Source: a virus
Virus record (IMG/VR): IMGVR_UViG_3300025141_000297
Span: 1 to 37,648 of that record
Strand: one strand, 5' to 3'
DNA: 37,648 nt
The notes beneath the pieces were generated by a model. The model was given only the letters and a program-made list of their open reading frames with translations, made no database searches and had not been told where the DNA came from. Numbering within the stretch: the first letter of the stretch is position 1; the number at the start of each line of letters is the position of its first letter. The position numbers and the translations under genes were made by a program. Shown piece by piece: positions 1 to 8,224 of this stretch.

Positions 1-11
1 ATTAGTTCAAT

Positions 12-1127
12 CTAAGCGTTAATACAGATTGCACCGACTGATGGTCTTACAACCTTCAATCCGTATCTCATTGACATGTAAGAACCGACAATTCCAAATC
101 CGGGATTTGCCTCTTCTACGGTCAATGGTCGTCTCTCCACATAAACCATTGGCTTAACGGACAAGTCGAACATACCTATTCTGTCTGATGGAACCCAAGC
201 GTTTACCACGACATCTAATCCGTACAAGCTTCCAACTTTACCTGTTAGGGCAGTTTTGTTGAAAGGATTTGCAGCATTATTTAAAGTGGTTGTTGGATTA
301 CTTGCATCTCCAGCTTCTCCTCCAGCAGCTGCTGTGAAAGCAGTTACGAAGTCACCAATCTTTAAGAGATGGTGATAGTGAGCAGGGGATATGAACAAGT
401 GTGTTGCATTGTATCCGTGTGTTGCTATGCGGTCAATTCCTTTTGCGACGTCTGCGAGAGCGAAAGCACCAGCTCCAGAACCACCTGCGCTATTGAAGTA
501 AGCACCACGAATTAATCGTGTGCTTGATTCGTTAGCGTAAGATGTTAATCTTTTACCGGATGCGTCGATATCTGCGGCAGCCATACCGCTACCAAAGAAT
601 CCACCATATATGTTGTTTGTGAAGTTAGATAGATTAGCTTCGGATGTATCTGCGTCGATAGCATAAGTACCGAAGGTCGTGTCTGCTGCACCACCGAAAA
701 CAACCTTAACTACGTGTTCGGTCATGTGTCGGTCGACAGCTCTGCGAGCTTCTGTCAATGCCATCTCTACTTCATTGAATCTAGAGTCTTCTATCATTCT
801 TCGGGTTACGGCCGTTGCTATACCCCATTCTTTCACTGAAATACGCTCGGAGCGTAGCTTAGTGTGTTGGTATTTCGGGGTCGAACCCTCATCTATTGGT
901 TCCAGCTTCATGCTGGGTTGTGCGAAAGTAATATCAATATTACCGCCTGTATCAGTCGTCATTGGTTCTGCAAAGTATTGCATTACTGGAAGGTCTGTGA
1001 CCTTGTAGTCCATAATTGCGTCTTTGTAGTCGACGAGTATGCGTTCTCCGGTTCCACCGGTTGCGGCATATGCACCTGAATTAAGGCTAGTTAGAACACC
1101 GGGTGTTGCTGTTGGGTAATCGGGCAT
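12..1127 (-). CDS. Major capsid protein, HK97-fold type
   Basis: This 371-residue protein most likely forms the capsid shell. It has the look of HK97-like coat proteins: an Ala/Gly-rich N-terminus, a charged helix around residues 95-140 (VKEWGIA..., then a helix rich in Glu and Arg), and a beta-rich C-terminal half with a Gly/Ala-rich insertion near residues 255-290. It is the last gene of the block terminase, portal, protease-scaffold, decoration, capsid, which is the standard head-gene order. A GGAGG ribosome binding site precedes the ATG by a normal spacing. It has no promoter of its own in the 20-base gap, so it is probably read from the portal promoter. The identification rests on family resemblance plus gene order. 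Confidence 0.85.
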   Translation of the reverse strand: MPDYPTATPGVLTSLNSGAYAATGGTGERILVDYKDAIMDYKVTDLPVMQYFAEPMTTDTGGNIDITFAQPSMKLEPIDEGSTPKYQHTKLRSERISVKEWGIATAVTRRMIEDSRFNEVEMALTEARRAVDRHMTEHVVKVVFGGAADTTFGTYAIDADTSEANLSNFTNNIYGGFFGSGMAAADIDASGKRLTSYANESSTRLIRGAYFNSAGGSGAGAFALADVAKGIDRIATHGYNATHLFISPAHYHHLLKIGDFVTAFTAAAGGEAGDASNPTTTLNNAANPFNKTALTGKVGSLYGLDVVVNAWVPSDRIGMFDLSVKPMVYVERRPLTVEEANPGFGIVGSYMSMRYGLKVVRPSVGAICINA

Positions 1128-1147
1128 TTATAATTCCTCCTACTTCT

Positions 1148-1534
1148 CTAGCCCCACAGGACTTGTTGCATGGTTGCAGCACCGCTGTGAGCACCACTAG
1201 TATCGATATAAGTACCAACGCCTACAGCAGAGCTGCTTGCTGGTCCAAGGTTACCGTCAGCTAATGTAGCTACTTGGTCTCCTCGTCCTATGGTTCCTGA
1301 ACAAAACATGTTCAAGACTATACCTTTACCTGTGATTACACTTACAGTGTTTCCAGATGTTGCATCGACCATTGCGACTCCAATAGGCATAACATTATCT
1401 GCTGCTGCTATTGTGTCTACTTGAGCGTCTGCTCCCATCTGTAGTGCGTACCCTGCTGTGATGGTACTACCAGCTGTGAAAGGAATAATCCTTGCTGGAG
1501 CTCCACCATCGTTTACTAAAACTTCTGTTGCCAT
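1148..1534 (-). CDS. Capsid decoration/cement-like protein (DUF2190-like)
   Basis: This 128-residue, Gly/Ala/Thr/Val-rich all-beta protein lies between the protease-scaffold and capsid genes, the usual place for head decoration proteins. Alternating short strands with a TAGxALxMG stretch and a GxGIV turn resemble the DUF2190 capsid cement family and lambda gpD-like trimers. It has almost no charged residues, as expected for a protein packed on a capsid surface. A GAGGTGA site precedes the ATG and overlaps the end of the upstream gene. The role is inferred from position and composition. Confidence 0.6.
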   Translation of the reverse strand: MATEVLVNDGGAPARIIPFTAGSTITAGYALQMGADAQVDTIAAADNVMPIGVAMVDATSGNTVSVITGKGIVLNMFCSGTIGRGDQVATLADGNLGPASSSAVGVGTYIDTSGAHSGAATMQQVLWG

Positions 1535-1536
1535 GT

Positions 1537-2823
1537 TTAGTCACCTCTGGGTTTATAGACTTCAGGGTTCAATCTAAATCGTCCTGAATTGTCCATTTTT
1601 ATACCAAACTTTCTTTCTGTTTGCTCAGGTTTTACTTCTCCTTCTGGAGCTTTACCTTTGCCGAAAGAACGCTCGGTTTCTGTTTCTGGCACTGGCATTG
1701 CTGCCAATGCTTCGCTGAATCCAGTCAGCTTCATCTCGTCCCATGCTGATAATTCTTCTAAACGTGAAGACTTCTTCTCCTCATCAACAGTTCCAAGAAG
1801 TAATTCTTTAGAGATAACAGCCTCGATAGTCTTGGCTTTTCTCTCCTCAGCTTCAGCGGCTTTGCGAGCTTCTTCTGCTTCTTTAAAAGTCTCAATAGAT
1901 TTGAGAGCTTCATCATAAGCTGATTGAATCTCTTTGTTAGCTGCTTGTGCTTCTTCTAACTGTGTCCTGAGTGAAGCGAATTCGCGCTCGACGATATTCT
2001 CAGCGTCGGACTTTACTTCCTTAACTTCTTCGGTCATATTATCTACCTCTGTAGTTGTCCCATCTGCTTCACAACATTCTTTACCGTCGTTACATGAGTC
2101 ACAGCAATCTTTATGCTCTTCATCTTCAGACTCTGAATGTGCACATTCCTTTCCATCTTCTATTGTACATTCCTTACAGACGGGGTCCATTTTTTCATTG
2201 TCTATGAAACTAATTTCAGTAGGAGTTACATTAGTAGCAAAAGTGCTACCCATCACATCAATATCGTTTGAAAGCCAATCAATACTAACATGTGTCATGT
2301 CTCCCTCCTTGACCTTATCCATCACTTCCTGTCCACGGCCATATTTATTAGATACTGTTGCTAGCATCTGGACCGCTGTTTTTCCATTATCCATCTTGAT
2401 TAGAGAAGGGCTCGTTGCCATGCCGATTAAATCCTCCTCAGTTCTTTGATGGTCGACATAAATTGGGAGTTCATTAAAACTCTCAATATGTTCTTTTAAA
2501 ATATTGTCTTCAATATAAACTTTTTGTTCTCCTTCCTCATCAGTATACTCATGAGGTCCGGATGTAATAGCGATGACTGGGAATGTAACAGAGTCAACAC
2601 CCTCATCGCTTGTATAAGTTAAATCTTCTGCTTCCCCTACGGAGAGCGCAAAAGAACGACGCACTGGTTCTAAAGATTTTCCATCTGTTCCAAATTCCCG
2701 CTCAACACCATTATCAGCTGCCCAAAGATTACACATACCATGTGCCATCTCGTTGTGATTATCAAAACCACGCTTCTTTAGTGTTTTACCTACAGTGTCT
2801 ACACATTGTTCTATTTTATTCAT
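1537..2823 (-). CDS. Prohead protease fused to scaffold domain
   Basis: This 428-residue protein joins two jobs. Residues ~70-215 resemble HK97-type prohead proteases: a His in YVDHQ (about residue 119) and a Ser in THVSIDW (about residue 180) fit the catalytic pair. Residues ~270-340 form a long Glu/Ala/Lys-rich coiled coil typical of internal scaffold (delta) domains, followed by a Lys-rich tail. Between them sits an unusual acidic, Cys-rich insertion (CKEC, CAH, CC, CDSC, CC; about residues 218-255) that could bind metal or form disulfides. The 4-base ATGA overlap with the portal gene suggests coupled translation. The scaffold would be removed by self-cleavage; I cannot place the cleavage sites. 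Confidence 0.8.
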   Translation of the reverse strand: MNKIEQCVDTVGKTLKKRGFDNHNEMAHGMCNLWAADNGVEREFGTDGKSLEPVRRSFALSVGEAEDLTYTSDEGVDSVTFPVIAITSGPHEYTDEEGEQKVYIEDNILKEHIESFNELPIYVDHQRTEEDLIGMATSPSLIKMDNGKTAVQMLATVSNKYGRGQEVMDKVKEGDMTHVSIDWLSNDIDVMGSTFATNVTPTEISFIDNEKMDPVCKECTIEDGKECAHSESEDEEHKDCCDSCNDGKECCEADGTTTEVDNMTEEVKEVKSDAENIVEREFASLRTQLEEAQAANKEIQSAYDEALKSIETFKEAEEARKAAEAEERKAKTIEAVISKELLLGTVDEEKKSSRLEELSAWDEMKLTGFSEALAAMPVPETETERSFGKGKAPEGEVKPEQTERKFGIKMDNSGRFRLNPEVYKPRGD

Positions 2824-4127
2824 GCTCTGTCTCCTGTAACATTGGCGGAAGGCTTATTGCCTCTGTTCTGTGCTCTGGCGGTTTCTTCTTTCTTGTCTTC
2901 ATTCTTTCCACCAGAGATGTTTGCATTCTTATCACTTTGTTCTTTCTTGATAGGAGATGCCTTGATATCTTCAGAAGTTTCCATATCTAATTCTACAACT
3001 CCTTCAGGGTCAAGACCACGCTCCTCTCTAACTTCGCCGGGTGATAATACACCTTCAGATAGATAAATCATATCTGTCTTAGCTTTAGTGAATGCGTCAT
3101 CAACATTAATTTGCCTGAACTTAAACTTAGCCTCACCACTTTCTAATTGTGGCATTAATTGTGCGTTAAGTGCTCCTTCTACCATAGTTTGTAAATATCT
3201 TACATATGGTTCAAAAATAGGTCGAGCTTGCTCAGGTTGTTCCCACATAGTCATAGGTACTTTCAGTGCCATGTGGATTTTCTTTAATATGTCGTCTGTA
3301 TACTTACCGTATTCAAACGCTCTTTGTGTTCCTTGTAATTCTTTGATTACTATGTCGTTACCATGTATAATGTCTTCACCGGGTTCTAATGCATTGAATG
3401 CGTCAACAATCTCATTAATCTTATCCGGTCCATAAGGCATATCTGGTAAACCACAAGATATATCAAAGCGAGAAGATGCATACTTATTAAGTGCTGCTCC
3501 TATATCTCTCTCTGCGTAATCTTTTAAATCTATTAAATACATAATAGGGTGGATATCTGATAATCCATAACCATAGTCTTCGAATTCGTTATTCTTAAGT
3601 TCTATGATTTCATCAGGTTCGAAACGAATATTTTCTTTATCGTCTCCTACGTCCTGATAATAATACATTATCTGACCGTGCTCATTGCGTTGAACATACA
3701 TGTTCTGACTTGAGCGTAAAATTAAATTGTCTCCAGTCCATTCTAAATATCCAGTTCCAAATATACGTGCATTCCGTAACCACCCATAAAGTACGTTTTC
3801 CATGTTTATGTCTCTGAACAGTTCTTCTACATCGTCACGTAACTCATCTTTCTCAGTTACAATATCGAAACAGTCTTTAACTGCATAAAGACATGGAAGG
3901 TCAATTAGTGTTCTGACTATAGGGTCAGCTAAATAGACATTAAGATACATTCTATTACTACCTATATGTTCTTCATATTTTCCTGATGTTGAAAAACCAT
4001 AGTTAGAGTTAGACAGTTTAAGTCTTTTTATAACACCTGCTCCATAACTTCGTGGGTCATCCTTTTTGAAGGCTGGTTCGCTTCCTACGGATGCAAAACG
4101 TCGCCTTACATTATCAATAAACGACAT
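2820..4127 (-). CDS. Portal protein
   Basis: This 435-residue protein lies directly downstream of the large terminase, as portals do. It has the SPP1/HK97-type portal pattern: a basic N-terminus, a mixed alpha/beta body with a P-LP-Y-KD stretch, a long central helix, and a charged, disordered C-terminal tail (residues ~385-435) rich in Lys/Glu/Asn. The DNA-packaging motor docks on this dodecameric ring. Its promoter lies just upstream, so close to the ATG that the mRNA may be leaderless. The stop overlaps the next start by 4 bases. Confidence 0.85.
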   Translation of the reverse strand: MSFIDNVRRRFASVGSEPAFKKDDPRSYGAGVIKRLKLSNSNYGFSTSGKYEEHIGSNRMYLNVYLADPIVRTLIDLPCLYAVKDCFDIVTEKDELRDDVEELFRDINMENVLYGWLRNARIFGTGYLEWTGDNLILRSSQNMYVQRNEHGQIMYYYQDVGDDKENIRFEPDEIIELKNNEFEDYGYGLSDIHPIMYLIDLKDYAERDIGAALNKYASSRFDISCGLPDMPYGPDKINEIVDAFNALEPGEDIIHGNDIVIKELQGTQRAFEYGKYTDDILKKIHMALKVPMTMWEQPEQARPIFEPYVRYLQTMVEGALNAQLMPQLESGEAKFKFRQINVDDAFTKAKTDMIYLSEGVLSPGEVREERGLDPEGVVELDMETSEDIKASPIKKEQSDKNANISGGKNEDKKEETARAQNRGNKPSANVTGDRA

Positions 4128-4151
4128 GGCTATTTATATTAAATCGAAAAT

Positions 4152-4168
4152 AGTATATAAAGCTTTCC
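4152..4168 (-). promoter_or_regulatory. TATA/BRE promoter of the head operon
   Basis: Read on the minus strand this is GGAAAGCTTTATATACT, a purine-rich BRE followed by an archaeal TATA box. The box lies about 26-35 bases upstream of the portal ATG, so the transcript should start at or just before that ATG. It would drive portal, protease, decoration and capsid genes as one unit. Confidence 0.65.
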
Positions 4169-4179
4169 TCCGATTTATA

Positions 4180-5889
4180 TCAAAATTTACCATATCGGCC
4201 TTTATTTAGTCGAACTCGGCGTTGTCGAGTGGTAAAAAGACCCTTATTAGAAACCTTCCCTGAAAAGTCTCTTTGGACCTTTCGAGGGCTTCCTTGTTTT
4301 AAATCTGCGTTACCAAAACTACCTGCTCCCGGTAACATACTTAAAGTGGCATGTAGACCCATTGCAGAACTATCACAATAGTCATCATGCTTTGTATCTG
4401 GAGCAGCTATCTTTTCTGTCTTATTAGCTGCATCCATTGTATATTGTAAGTCGAAATGTTCTCTTATCCATTTATTAATTACCTTAGCTTGATGTGGTAA
4501 TAGATTATCAGGACTAGGCACTATTACGCGCCCCTGTTGGATAAAAGATTGATAATCTCTATACATCTGTGTTTTAGTACCTCTAGGTCCTCCTGTAAAA
4601 ACAAAGCCTATAAAATGTATTTGTGGAGCTGAATTGATACATGCTAGTCTGAGGTCTTGTTCGATAGCGCCACCAATTCCCGTACAATCCACAATAAGCT
4701 TATCAGCACCAAGAGCATTAGAAACATCCATAATACGCTGACGTTGAAATGGAATGTCGTGCCCACCAGTTCTAGGATTGATTTCTTCAATGTATATAAG
4801 GCGTGCAATATCTTCTGTCGCAATATCCCCCATAGACTTCTCCCTTCTCCATCCTGTAATAACAGTAGAGTTAACAGATTTCCCAACATCAACACCGACA
4901 GTAATGTTAGGACCGTAATCTCGTCCCGACTCAAGGGACTCTGGGGTTGTGACTTCATACTCATGTAGACATGCTTTTATTTTTTCTGGATTGAATACAT
5001 TCGATACAGACTCTACAAACTCACATTCGTATTCTGTCCTCCAGTAGATAGAATCTTCCCCCCATTCGGTCATCTTATCTAACATTTCTACTTCTGTATA
5101 AGGAGCTGAATAAGCATCTCCGGGCTTCACTGCGTCACGCCACGTATAATGTAGTCTAGTAAAGGAACCAGCATATCCATCATCATAAAGATAACGCCAC
5201 ATATGGTTATCTTTTGATTTTGGAGTTCCTAAATTGATAAATGGCGCTTTATTAGAAACTATTGCTGGTTCTACATTATCTACAAAGAGTCTATCATCAA
5301 TAAGTGGAGACTCGTCAACAATACATAAAGTAGGATGTTGTCCACGTATAGCCTGTCCCTGATTACTAGGCGCTAATGGTGCTCTGCGCATCATTGTGCC
5401 ACCTTTCATGCGTATATGGGGCTTATTGTGGAATTTATAATTATCTACTAAACTATCTAAGAATTTATTATCCTTGAAGTTTCGATACACATATCCAAAG
5501 ATTAATGCAGCTTGGTCCTCTGATGGAGCCAATACAAAGATTAAATCCCTAAATCTTTTAAAAAACATATAGATAGTGACAGCTACCGCTAAGGCGTATG
5601 ACTTTCCACTACCACGTGGCGCTAAAATAGCCAGTTTACGTTGCTTACCATTCTGAGGATGTGTTAAAGATTTAACAATTATATCCTCTTGCAGTGGTCT
5701 CAACTTTAATGGTCGTTGTTTATTATCAATTAAATACGTTGCACAAAAGGCACGTATCAATTTTAACATTTTATCTTCACTGTGTCTACACTTTTCGAAT
5801 ATATCCTCTAATCCTCTTGAATCATAAGTTCCTATTCCACTAAGAGCTTTCTTTAGTGTCTTCGTTTCGTTCTTTACTGGTAGACTCAT
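4180..5889 (-). CDS. terL: Terminase large subunit
   Basis: This is the ATPase-nuclease that pumps DNA into the prohead. From the ATG at 5889 (569 residues) the N-terminal ATPase has Walker A APRGSGKS (residues ~90-97) and Walker B LCIVDE (~188-193). The C-terminal RNase H-like nuclease has VGVDVG (Asp ~334), a second acidic strand KLIVDCTG, and a third motif TKHDDYCDS. All catalytic elements are present and the length is normal. A GTG lies immediately upstream of the ATG; I prefer the ATG because a GGAGG site is well spaced for it. The first ~50 bases overlap the end of the upstream gene. Confidence 0.95.
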   Translation of the reverse strand: MSLPVKNETKTLKKALSGIGTYDSRGLEDIFEKCRHSEDKMLKLIRAFCATYLIDNKQRPLKLRPLQEDIIVKSLTHPQNGKQRKLAILAPRGSGKSYALAVAVTIYMFFKRFRDLIFVLAPSEDQAALIFGYVYRNFKDNKFLDSLVDNYKFHNKPHIRMKGGTMMRRAPLAPSNQGQAIRGQHPTLCIVDESPLIDDRLFVDNVEPAIVSNKAPFINLGTPKSKDNHMWRYLYDDGYAGSFTRLHYTWRDAVKPGDAYSAPYTEVEMLDKMTEWGEDSIYWRTEYECEFVESVSNVFNPEKIKACLHEYEVTTPESLESGRDYGPNITVGVDVGKSVNSTVITGWRREKSMGDIATEDIARLIYIEEINPRTGGHDIPFQRQRIMDVSNALGADKLIVDCTGIGGAIEQDLRLACINSAPQIHFIGFVFTGGPRGTKTQMYRDYQSFIQQGRVIVPSPDNLLPHQAKVINKWIREHFDLQYTMDAANKTEKIAAPDTKHDDYCDSSAMGLHATLSMLPGAGSFGNADLKQGSPRKVQRDFSGKVSNKGLFTTRQRRVRLNKGRYGKF

Positions 5890-6181
5890 CACTTAAATCC
5901 TCCAAGAAGGAAGCAAATCCTTCTGTCTTCTGTTCCACTACACTTGGTATTTCAATGTTCAACGCTCTGAATTCCGTATGTATGTCTTTAACGATTGCAT
6001 TTCTTTGGCGCAAGAGCTCTGTTCGTAAGTTAATATCCCGAAGATGTACAGAAATTTCTTCCCAAAGAATGTCTTCAAGAGTGAGATTGCGAGCCAGCAA
6101 GCGTACAAGTTCTTTATGACGTTCATATTCTCCTTCTCCTACTCGCTGGCGTAACCGCTGCTCATATTCTGTCTCGTTCAA
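5840..6181 (-). CDS. Small helical protein upstream of TerL, possible small terminase
   Basis: This 113-residue charged, helical protein sits immediately before the large terminase, where the small subunit usually lies. It has an Arg/Glu-rich N-terminal helix and an acidic tail, but I see no clear helix-turn-helix, so the terminase role rests on position only. It appears to start with TTG in a TTGA overlap with the upstream stop, because no ATG exists near the N-terminus. Its 3' end overlaps the start of the terminase gene by 50 bases. Confidence 0.6.
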   Translation of the reverse strand: MNETEYEQRLRQRVGEGEYERHKELVRLLARNLTLEDILWEEISVHLRDINLRTELLRQRNAIVKDIHTEFRALNIEIPSVVEQKTEGFASFLEDLSDESTSKERNEDTKESS

Positions 6182-6639
6182 ATTTTCTTAGCTTCTGTTA
6201 AAGCGTCTTTGAGTTCTGTCTTAACAACCGTAGCGAATTTATCATCGTTCTGGTCATATGCTGACATTATTACATTTCTGAGCATTGCATCTTTTACATG
6301 CTTTTGAGCTGCTTCATCCAGCTTCTCGTAAGCTTTAACCTGTGCTGCTGTCATGGACTTATCCATAAGGTCGAGCAATTCATCATCATACTTCTTTAAT
6401 AGAGGTAATAACAAAGCTCTTACAGCTGGTTGTGTGTATGCAATATAGGCCGCGAGTGCGCCTATAACTACCAAAGCTAAAGCTAGCTCAGGTGAGTCAC
6501 TTAATGCATCCAATAATCCATCTAGCATTCCAGATTCGCTTACATCATCGGCAGTAACGTTACTGGTCATATTAGTGTCTAGAGCAGTATCATTATTGCT
6601 TGTTTCGTTTGTTGTGTTGTTTGACATAGTTTTCTCCAT
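6178..6639 (-). CDS. Sequon-rich single-TM membrane protein
   Basis: The N-terminal ~35 residues are Asn/Thr-rich with about six N-x-S/T sequons, followed by a hydrophobic segment (about residues 54-72, LALALVVIGALAAYIA) and a long charged helical C-terminal region. This suggests an exposed, N-glycosylated N-terminus, one membrane span and a coiled cytoplasmic or intravirion tail. Two start codons are possible: ATG at 6639 and ATG at 6627 (MSNNTT...). Both have a GGAG-like site. The mRNA has an unusually structured leader (see 6640-6706). Function is unknown; a virion membrane, holin-like or adsorption role is possible. Confidence 0.7.
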   Translation of the reverse strand: MEKTMSNNTTNETSNNDTALDTNMTSNVTADDVSESGMLDGLLDALSDSPELALALVVIGALAAYIAYTQPAVRALLLPLLKKYDDELLDLMDKSMTAAQVKAYEKLDEAAQKHVKDAMLRNVIMSAYDQNDDKFATVVKTELKDALTEAKKI

Positions 6640-6706
6640 GGTGGGGCTCCCCTTGGACTCTGGCGTATGCCTGTCCTCTGAAGCCTTGGCCCTAACGGGC
6701 GAGCCC
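6640..6706 (-). promoter_or_regulatory. Structured 5' leader, three-way junction that could mask the RBS
   Basis: On the minus strand an outer stem GGGCTC (6701-6706) pairs perfectly with GAGCCC (6644-6649). It encloses two hairpins: GCCC-GTTA-GGGC (6689-6700) and a longer one with GGAC/GTCC closing GGC-ATAC-GCC (6655-6676). The 3' strand of the outer stem contains the GGGGAG that would serve as ribosome binding site for the ATG at 6639. This resembles a riboswitch or RNA thermometer in layout, but I do not recognise a known ligand class. Confidence 0.5.
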
Positions 6707-6724
6707 TTAATAACTAGGTGGTCG

Positions 6725-6737
6725 CCCTATATAAGGC
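6725..6737 (-). promoter_or_regulatory. TATA promoter of the structured-leader gene
   Basis: Minus-strand CCTTATATAGG is a good archaeal TATA box. It predicts a start site near 6705-6712, giving a transcript that begins with the structured leader described at 6640-6706. Confidence 0.5.
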
Positions 6738-6744
6738 TTACTAT

Positions 6745-6993
6745 TTACTCTCTTAAAGTCTTTTTATGAGAGCGTGCTTGGCGTTTGCCTATAACGTGTC
6801 CGTGATGCTCTCTTCGTGCTATCTCGGATTCTGTTACATCTCTTATCTGCTTTAGTGCAGTTTCTTTAGATATAGCGTGTTTTTCAAGAGCGTGGGTTTT
6901 ACCACCTACGTGGCTGAAGACTTTCTCTCCAGAGCCACTCTTTCTCATTGTTAGCGTTTTATCTATATTGTATTTTTTATTTTGACTTACCAT
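6745..6993 (-). CDS. Small basic protein, unknown
   Basis: This 82-residue, strongly basic protein (many Lys, Arg and His) has an AGGAG site before its ATG. The sequence is mostly helical and hydrophilic (ALKQIRDVTESEIARREHHG), with no Cys and no membrane segment. Basic charge and place among virion genes would fit a nucleic-acid-binding internal protein. I recognise no family. Confidence 0.6.
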   Translation of the reverse strand: MVSQNKKYNIDKTLTMRKSGSGEKVFSHVGGKTHALEKHAISKETALKQIRDVTESEIARREHHGHVIGKRQARSHKKTLRE

Positions 6994-7029
6994 ATTTTCT
7001 CCTTATAAAATTAGCGGCGCGCTATATTC

Positions 7030-7323
7030 CTATGGTTCTGGTAAATCCTCTTCTTGTCCAACCATCCTAACTTTCTCTAGCCATGCTACAGATGTTGGGG
7101 TTTCTCTTGGACCTATTCTACCGCTTCCATCTGAAGCCATAAATTGTTGCTGGGTTTCATTGCCCGGTGCATCTATGGATTCATTATGGGTTATGGGAAA
7201 GCCTCTTACTGTTTTCTTGGCTTCCATAGCAGCGATATCTGCTTCACTTACTGTAGAAAAATCTAATTTCATATCTGGATTATTCTTGTGAAAGTGTTCT
7301 CCTTTAAGTTCTGGGTCGGCCAT
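7030..7323 (-). CDS. Small hydrophilic protein, unknown
   Basis: This 97-residue hydrophilic protein is acidic at both ends. It has a short helical stretch near residues 20-38 and two N-x-S/T sequons in its middle. Its ATG overlaps the previous stop as TAATG, so translation is probably coupled to the small Cys-rich gene upstream. No family recognised. Confidence 0.55.
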   Translation of the reverse strand: MADPELKGEHFHKNNPDMKLDFSTVSEADIAAMEAKKTVRGFPITHNESIDAPGNETQQQFMASDGSGRIGPRETPTSVAWLEKVRMVGQEEDLPEP

Positions 7324-7469
7324 TATTCCTCCTCCCCAGCTTCTTCTTCTTCCTCTGCTTCAGCGCAGTCGCAGTTGCAGCAGCAGTGCATCTTAGATAA
7401 TAGAGCTTCTACTACCTCGTGTAATCCTGCGACTTCATCTGCTAATTTCTCTTGTTCGAAATCGTTCAT
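7323..7469 (-). CDS. Acidic Cys-cluster micro-protein
   Basis: A 48-residue reading frame too short for routine gene calling. It has a helical N-terminus, then the cluster CCCNCDC (residues 29-35), then a tail of almost pure Glu. It is joined to both neighbours by stop/start overlaps (ATGA upstream, TAATG downstream), which supports that it is translated. The Cys cluster suggests metal binding or palmitoylation-like anchoring; function unknown. Confidence 0.6.
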   Translation of the reverse strand: MNDFEQEKLADEVAGLHEVVEALLSKMHCCCNCDCAEAEEEEEAGEEE

Positions 7470-8050
7470 TTTTTGTTCTCCATTTTATGTTCTTGTTCTT
7501 GCTGTTTAGATTCTATCATCTGAGCTTGTGACTGAGCTTGGTTATTATAATCAATAACAGATTGTGCTTTTATCTTATAGAAAGCAGTCTTCTCAGCTTG
7601 TTCTTGTTTCCAGACATCTAAAGCATCTTTGATAATTAGAAGGGCTGGCCCACCTAATATAGCAATCAAAGTTGTATATCCTTCTATGTCTTCAAGAACT
7701 GCGGCATCGTTAAGTCCACTGTGTATAACAAACCCAGCAAACCCAACCCAGAGTAAAACTAAAGGTACAGCAATCATGAACATAAAAATATCGTTAAATG
7801 TTACTCCTTCCTTTGCTACGTCTTTATCACTCATTTGTGGTTTCTCCTTTTCCTGTGGCTTCATCTTCTTTTCTTTCTTCTTTCTCTTCGGTATCATTCT
7901 TATTACTGTTTGTAATAGTCTTCCCCATGGCGTTAAAAACCAATAGGTTATCCGGAGAGCAAAGGCAATTACTATTGTAATTCCAGCAAGTGCTAGAGCA
8001 ACTGCTGAAACTTCCATTAGAGTTAGTAGAAACTCCGCTAGAGGACTCAT
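7466..8050 (-). CDS. Multi-pass membrane protein with Gln/Lys-rich tail
   Basis: This 194-residue protein has a hydrophobic segment at about residues 8-37, a basic cytoplasmic loop (residues ~50-75, nearly all Lys/Glu/Pro/Gln), two more segments at ~87-110 and ~122-142, and a Gln-rich coiled C-terminus. Three membrane spans with a basic loop suit a lysis, holin-like or virion-membrane role, but nothing decides between these. It overlaps the Cys-cluster gene by ATGA. Confidence 0.65.
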   Translation of the reverse strand: MSPLAEFLLTLMEVSAVALALAGITIVIAFALRITYWFLTPWGRLLQTVIRMIPKRKKKEKKMKPQEKEKPQMSDKDVAKEGVTFNDIFMFMIAVPLVLLWVGFAGFVIHSGLNDAAVLEDIEGYTTLIAILGGPALLIIKDALDVWKQEQAEKTAFYKIKAQSVIDYNNQAQSQAQMIESKQQEQEHKMENKK

Positions 8051-8188
8051 TCATTCTTCCTCCATGAAGCCGCCATTAGCTTCTACTTCTTTCATCTTCA
8101 TTTCAGTAATCGTCAATTTTAAATCGTCCATATCAGATATAATCTTTTCTAACATGTTTGTAATGATAAGCATTTGCTTTGCTTTCAT
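8051..8188 (-). CDS. Short coiled-coil micro-protein
   Basis: A 45-residue, Met-rich amphipathic helix (heptad-like pattern over residues 5-35) ending in an acidic tail. A GGAGG site lies just before the ATG, and the stop directly abuts the next start at 8050. It could be a spanin-like or assembly helper peptide; no family recognised. Confidence 0.55.
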   Translation of the reverse strand: MKAKQMLIITNMLEKIISDMDDLKLTITEMKMKEVEANGGFMEEE

Positions 8189-8224
8189 TCCTCCTCACCT
8201 ATACTTTCCAATAGTTTCTTATAT

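Noticed and set aside
1589-3066. Several Ser-rich plus-strand ORFs opposite the protease and portal genes.
   Set aside because: They are frame shadows of the real minus-strand genes, with composition expected from reverse-complement coding.
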